Shown here: positions 6,808 through 8,356 of the stretch, one piece after another
Layout: every line of letters begins with the position of its first letter
How positions within the stretch are numbered: position 1 is the first letter of the stretch
Notes under the pieces: model-generated
What the model saw: only the letters and a program-made list of their open reading frames with translations
Told to the model about the DNA's origin: nothing
Databases searched by the model: none
DNA from: a bacterium
Lineage (GTDB): Bacteria; Atribacterota; JS1; SB-45; 34-128
Length of the DNA: 8,356 bases
Assembly (NCBI GenBank): GCA_018903015.1
Contig: JAHIPR010000268.1
Coordinates: 1-8,356, forward strand
Direction: 5' to 3'
Program-made: the position numbers and the translations under genes

Positions 6808-6903
6808 TATATATATCTCCTCAATTTTACTAAATAATATTCTTTTAATATCCTAATCTTTGTTCTACTTTTTCCAATTCTTAATATAATTTTCGATCTA
6901 ATT

Positions 6904-7299
6904 TTATATCTTCACCAAAACTTCTCTTACATTCTTTAAATGTTTCAGCATAGTTTCTCCGGCTTTTTTAGCATCATGTTCTTTAATAGCCTGCAATATT
7001 GCCTGGTGTTCTTGATATTGTTTTTCTCGTCTTCCTGTTATTTTCCAGGTCTTTCCTCTAGTCTCTTTTAGCAGATCTAAGTGTAATTTTATTATATTTA
7101 CAAAAACAAAGTTACGAGATGCTCTGGCTATTGCTAAATGGAATTCGGTATCTGATTCCGTTTCTTTGCCATGCTTTAGTTCTTCTTCCTCATTTATTTT
7201 ATTTAAAGCCTCTTCAATTAATTCTATATCTTCGGGAGTGGCTTTCTGAGCAGCAACCTCAGCAATTTTTACCTCAAAAATCTCTCTCGCTTCTAAAAG
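6904..7299 (-). pseudogene. FCD ligand-binding domain of the GntR/FadR regulator, cut off by an in-frame TAG
   Basis: Immediately after the TAG at 7302-7300 the same frame stays open for 131 codons to TAA at 6906-6904. It begins LLEAREIFEVKIAEVAA, the standard opening of the FCD domain of FadR-subfamily regulators. Counting the TAG as residue 99 gives a 230-residue protein, the usual family length. The likely metal and ligand residues are present: D149 and H153 in DTEFH, H197 in EHQAI and H219 in MLKHL. No start codon with a ribosome binding site occurs just after the stop, so this part could be made only by readthrough or recoding. The single-base nature of the lesion, with no frameshift and an otherwise intact domain, points to a recent nonsense mutation, a sequencing error or TAG recoding rather than old decay. 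Related homologues use various residues at this position, with GAG or CAG the simplest ancestors. Confidence 0.85.
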
Positions 7300-7596
7300 C
7301 TATAAAATAGAAGATTTTTCTAAACTTAAGATAATATTTTCTGTATTACTATAGCCATTTTTTCTTATCTCTCGAAGATATCTTCCTCCACCGGGTTTAC
7401 TTTTGATCAAGCCTCGTGATTCTAAAACCCTAAAAGCCTCTCGCAAAGAGCCCCTACTTATAGATAATTTTTCAGCCAGTTCTCTCTCCGGAGGAAGTTT
7501 GTCTCCGGGTTTTAGTTCGCTTTTTTTAATTAAATTCATAATCTGTTCTATTACGCTTTCATATAAACGAACAGGAGTAATTTCTCTAAATTTCAT
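7300..7596 (-). CDS. GntR family regulator, FadR subfamily, N-terminal winged-helix part
   Basis: The translated product would be 98 aa. Residues of about 9-76 form a GntR winged helix-turn-helix: LYESVIEQIMNLIKK, LKPGDKLPPERELAEKLSIS (28-47), RGSLREAFRVLESRGLI (48-64) and the wing KPGGGRYL. FadR-subfamily members bind DNA as dimers and release it on binding an organic-acid effector through a C-terminal FCD domain, which here lies in frame beyond the TAG. The ATG at 7596 is preceded by AGAGGT with suitable spacing. Position and orientation at the head of the enzyme run suggest it represses that operon and itself. If TAG truly stops translation, a DNA-binding part without effector domain is left, probably weak or inactive and unable to sense the inducer. 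Family certain; functional state uncertain. Confidence 0.85.
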   Translation of the reverse strand: MKFREITPVRLYESVIEQIMNLIKKSELKPGDKLPPERELAEKLSISRGSLREAFRVLESRGLIKSKPGGGRYLREIRKNGYSNTENIILSLEKSSIL

Positions 7597-7618
7597 ATCT
7601 ACCTCTTTTCGCTAAGTG

Positions 7619-7641
7619 ATTGGGTGACTGGGTGACCCAAT
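7619..7641. promoter_or_regulatory. Candidate GntR operator (dyad) upstream of the regulator gene
   Basis: ATTGGGT at 7619-7625 and ACCCAAT at 7635-7641 are inverted around a 9-bp centre, and TGGGT-G-ACCCA at 7629-7639 is itself a perfect 11-bp dyad. It lies between the predicted -10 and the gntR start, where a repressor would block transcription. FadR-subfamily sites often follow TnGTnnnACnA; this site keeps the outer T-n-G and C-n-A but has G/C instead of T/A inside. The GGTGACTGGGTGACCC run also looks like simple-sequence repeat, so binding is only a hypothesis. Confidence 0.35.
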
Positions 7642-7652
7642 TAACTATTTTT

Positions 7653-7658
7653 AATATA
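7653..7658 (-). promoter_or_regulatory. Candidate extended -10 promoter element for the regulator and operon
   Basis: On the minus strand TGGTATATT gives an extended -10 (TGn followed by TATATT). No good -35 box lies 16-18 bp upstream, which an extended -10 can tolerate, and A/T tracts farther upstream (7674-7702) could act as an UP element. Transcription would start near 7646, about 50 nt before the gntR ATG, next to the candidate operator. Confidence 0.4.
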
Positions 7659-7740
7659 CCACACGGTGCTCAAAAAATCCTTCTTTTTTTTAAAAATAAT
7701 TTAAAGTTTTCACAGCGTATACAAAAATGGTTGCTGTTCT

Positions 7741-7770
7741 TTGATAAAATACTCTTAAAACGCTTATATT
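7741..7770 (+). promoter_or_regulatory. Candidate outward-reading promoter inside the element
   Basis: TTGATA (7741-7746) and TATATT (7765-7770), 18 bp apart, resemble sigma-70 -35 and -10 boxes on the plus strand. They lie just inside the left inverted repeat. Transcription would begin near 7777 and cross the element rightwards, towards the terminator-like hairpin at 8175. No coding region follows, and AT-rich DNA makes chance matches common. Confidence 0.3.
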
Positions 7771-7800
7771 AATTAGTGTTGCAGAATAGACTTTATTATA

Positions 7801-7821
7801 TTAGCGTGTTCAACACGCTAA
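7801..7821. repeat. Perfect 10-bp inverted repeat (hairpin) inside the element
   Basis: TTAGCGTGTT and AACACGCTAA flank a single C, a perfect dyad that can form an 8-bp stem with a 5-nt loop on either strand. It may be a structural part of the MITE or a binding site; there is no T-tract to make it a terminator. Confidence 0.6.
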
Positions 7822-8174
7822 GGAAGATCCATTATGCAAAAAACGTTATATTTTCTGTAGTAATCTCCAATACCAAAAGTTGCAGAATTAGGTCTAAAAT
7901 GATTAAATTTTTTATAAAAGAACTGGTTGTGGATAGTGACGTAATGTAGATAGCTCCTTCAGAATTACCCTCATTGCTTGGACAACCTTTCAGGTTGCCA
8001 ACACTCTCCACAATACTGCTATTATTTATCAGTTTCTAAAAGAATTAAGTGTTAATAAAGAACTAAGTAGCAACCAAAATTGTATACGCTGCCAAAGTTT
8101 TTTTGAATATTTTTCGAAATGATTAGAAGTAATATGATATGGAGACAAAAGTAAAGATGAGCAGTTAGTTTTTG

Positions 8175-8217
8175 AAAGGGGTGGATTTCTCCGCCTCCTT
8201 TTATTTAAATTTATTTT
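8175..8217 (+). terminator. Rho-independent terminator-like hairpin
   Basis: AAAGGGGTGGA (8175-8185) pairs with TCCGCCTCCTTT (8190-8201) across a TTTC loop: eleven pairs with one G-U and one bulged T, followed by a T-rich run to 8217. As plus-strand RNA this is a good intrinsic terminator. As minus-strand RNA it contains one C-A mismatch and only a short T run, so it would serve the minus-strand gene ending at 8262 less well. No plus-strand gene is visible upstream of it. Confidence 0.55.
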
Positions 8218-8261
8218 TTAGTAGTTGTTTTTAAAATACCAAAATCTATTATTAATTAATT

Positions 8262-8354
8262 CTATATATCTAAAAACTTAAAAGGAGAAATTGTTTCCTC
8301 TCCATATTTTGCTTTCGCTAATTTTAATCTCTCATTTTGTGTTTTTAACTCTTC
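8262..8354 (-). CDS. C-terminal end of an unrecognised protein (partial, enters from the right edge)
   Basis: The last 30 codons of a minus-strand gene run in from the window edge and end at TAG (8264-8262). The tail contains LKLAKAKYGEETISPFKFLDI and looks like real, charged, helical coding sequence rather than random AT-rich translation. I do not recognise the family from so short a piece. Between its stop and the gntR start (7596) no other gene is visible. The 160 bp between 8102 and 8261 hold only the terminator-like hairpin and AT-rich DNA. Confidence 0.55.
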   Translation of the reverse strand, partial: EELKTQNERLKLAKAKYGEETISPFKFLDI

Positions 8355-8356
8355 GG

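Larger units (their letters stand above)
7711..8093. mobile_element. Non-coding MITE-like element with terminal inverted repeats
   Basis: The 383-bp segment is bounded by 23-bp inverted repeats at 7713-7735 and 8069-8091. Both read CAGCGTATACAA, three mismatched bases, then TGGTTGCT; the outermost two bases differ (CA on the left, GG on the right when read inward). Matching 8-bp direct repeats lie outside. No reading frame long enough for a transposase is present in any frame, so it is either a MITE mobilised in trans or the shrunken remnant of an IS. Inside are a perfect hairpin (7801-7821), a 10-bp direct repeat GTTGCAGAAT at 7778-7787 and 7879-7888, and a nested 12-bp inverted repeat at 7927-7938 and 8002-8013. 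I cannot name the IS family from these ends. It sits 114 bp upstream of the gntR start, where it may have displaced upstream regulatory DNA. Confidence 0.75.
7703..8101. repeat. 8-bp direct repeats flanking the insertion (target-site duplication)
   Basis: AAAGTTTT occurs exactly at 7703-7710 and again at 8094-8101, directly outside the inverted ends of the 383-bp element. An 8-bp duplication at both borders is what a cut-and-paste transposase of an 8-bp-staggering family leaves. Removing the element and one copy gives a plain AT-rich spacer. Confidence 0.75.

Noticed and set aside
6844..6876. Minus-strand peptide ending VEQRLGY before TAA, in the gap between the regulator and AtuA
   Set aside because: Only about 11 codons between stops; probably chance. 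A TTGGAA/GATATT promoter-like pair in the same gap has 19-bp spacing and is too weak to report.
7711..8093. Broken transposase gene within the element
   Set aside because: All frames are closed by frequent stops and no transposase-like motif is visible.

Overview
The window is an AT-rich bacterial segment. Its seven complete protein-coding genes and one interrupted regulator all lie on the minus strand, with clear GGAG/AGGAGG-type ribosome binding sites and tight spacing. The enzymes (aconitase-family Fe-S isomerase, beta-decarboxylating dehydrogenase, MmgE/PrpD, AtuA/DUF4387) and the base composition suggest an anaerobic or thermophilic low-GC bacterium, such as a clostridial-type or uncultured candidate-phylum lineage. 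No rRNA or other phylogenetic marker is present, so this is a guess.

Layout in transcription order, right to left: the last 30 codons of an unrecognised gene (8354-8262); an intergenic stretch of about 660 bp holding a terminator-like hairpin, a 383-bp transposon-like element with inverted ends and an 8-bp target duplication, and the promoter region of the regulator; a GntR/FadR-family regulator split by one in-frame TAG (7596-6904); an AtuA-family protein (6807-5449); its usual small partner DUF4387 (5415-5086); an HD-domain protein (5075-4545); large and small subunits of an isopropylmalate/homoaconitate-type dehydratase (4430-3171 and 3174-2671, overlapping by 4 bp); an isocitrate/isopropylmalate-type dehydrogenase (2668-1538); and an MmgE/PrpD-family protein (1399-26). 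The gaps at 1400-1537 and 4431-4544 are filled with short degenerate repeats.

Together the genes read as a regulated organic-acid catabolic operon. The three best-understood activities form a logical series: MmgE/PrpD could dehydrate an alkylcitrate-like tricarboxylate, the aconitase-type pair could rehydrate it to the isocitrate-like isomer, and the dehydrogenase could oxidise and decarboxylate that to a 2-oxo acid. AtuA/DUF4387 would act before or after. The usual substrate-determining positions of the dehydratase small subunit (YTYT in place of the YLRx/YLVx tetrad) and of the dehydrogenase (S-P-I, with K-Y in the cofactor loop) do not match leucine, lysine or TCA-cycle enzymes exactly, and there is no leuA-like synthase. 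The substrate is therefore probably not one of the textbook ones. No transporter, CoA ligase or synthase lies in the window, so the pathway ends cannot be read here.
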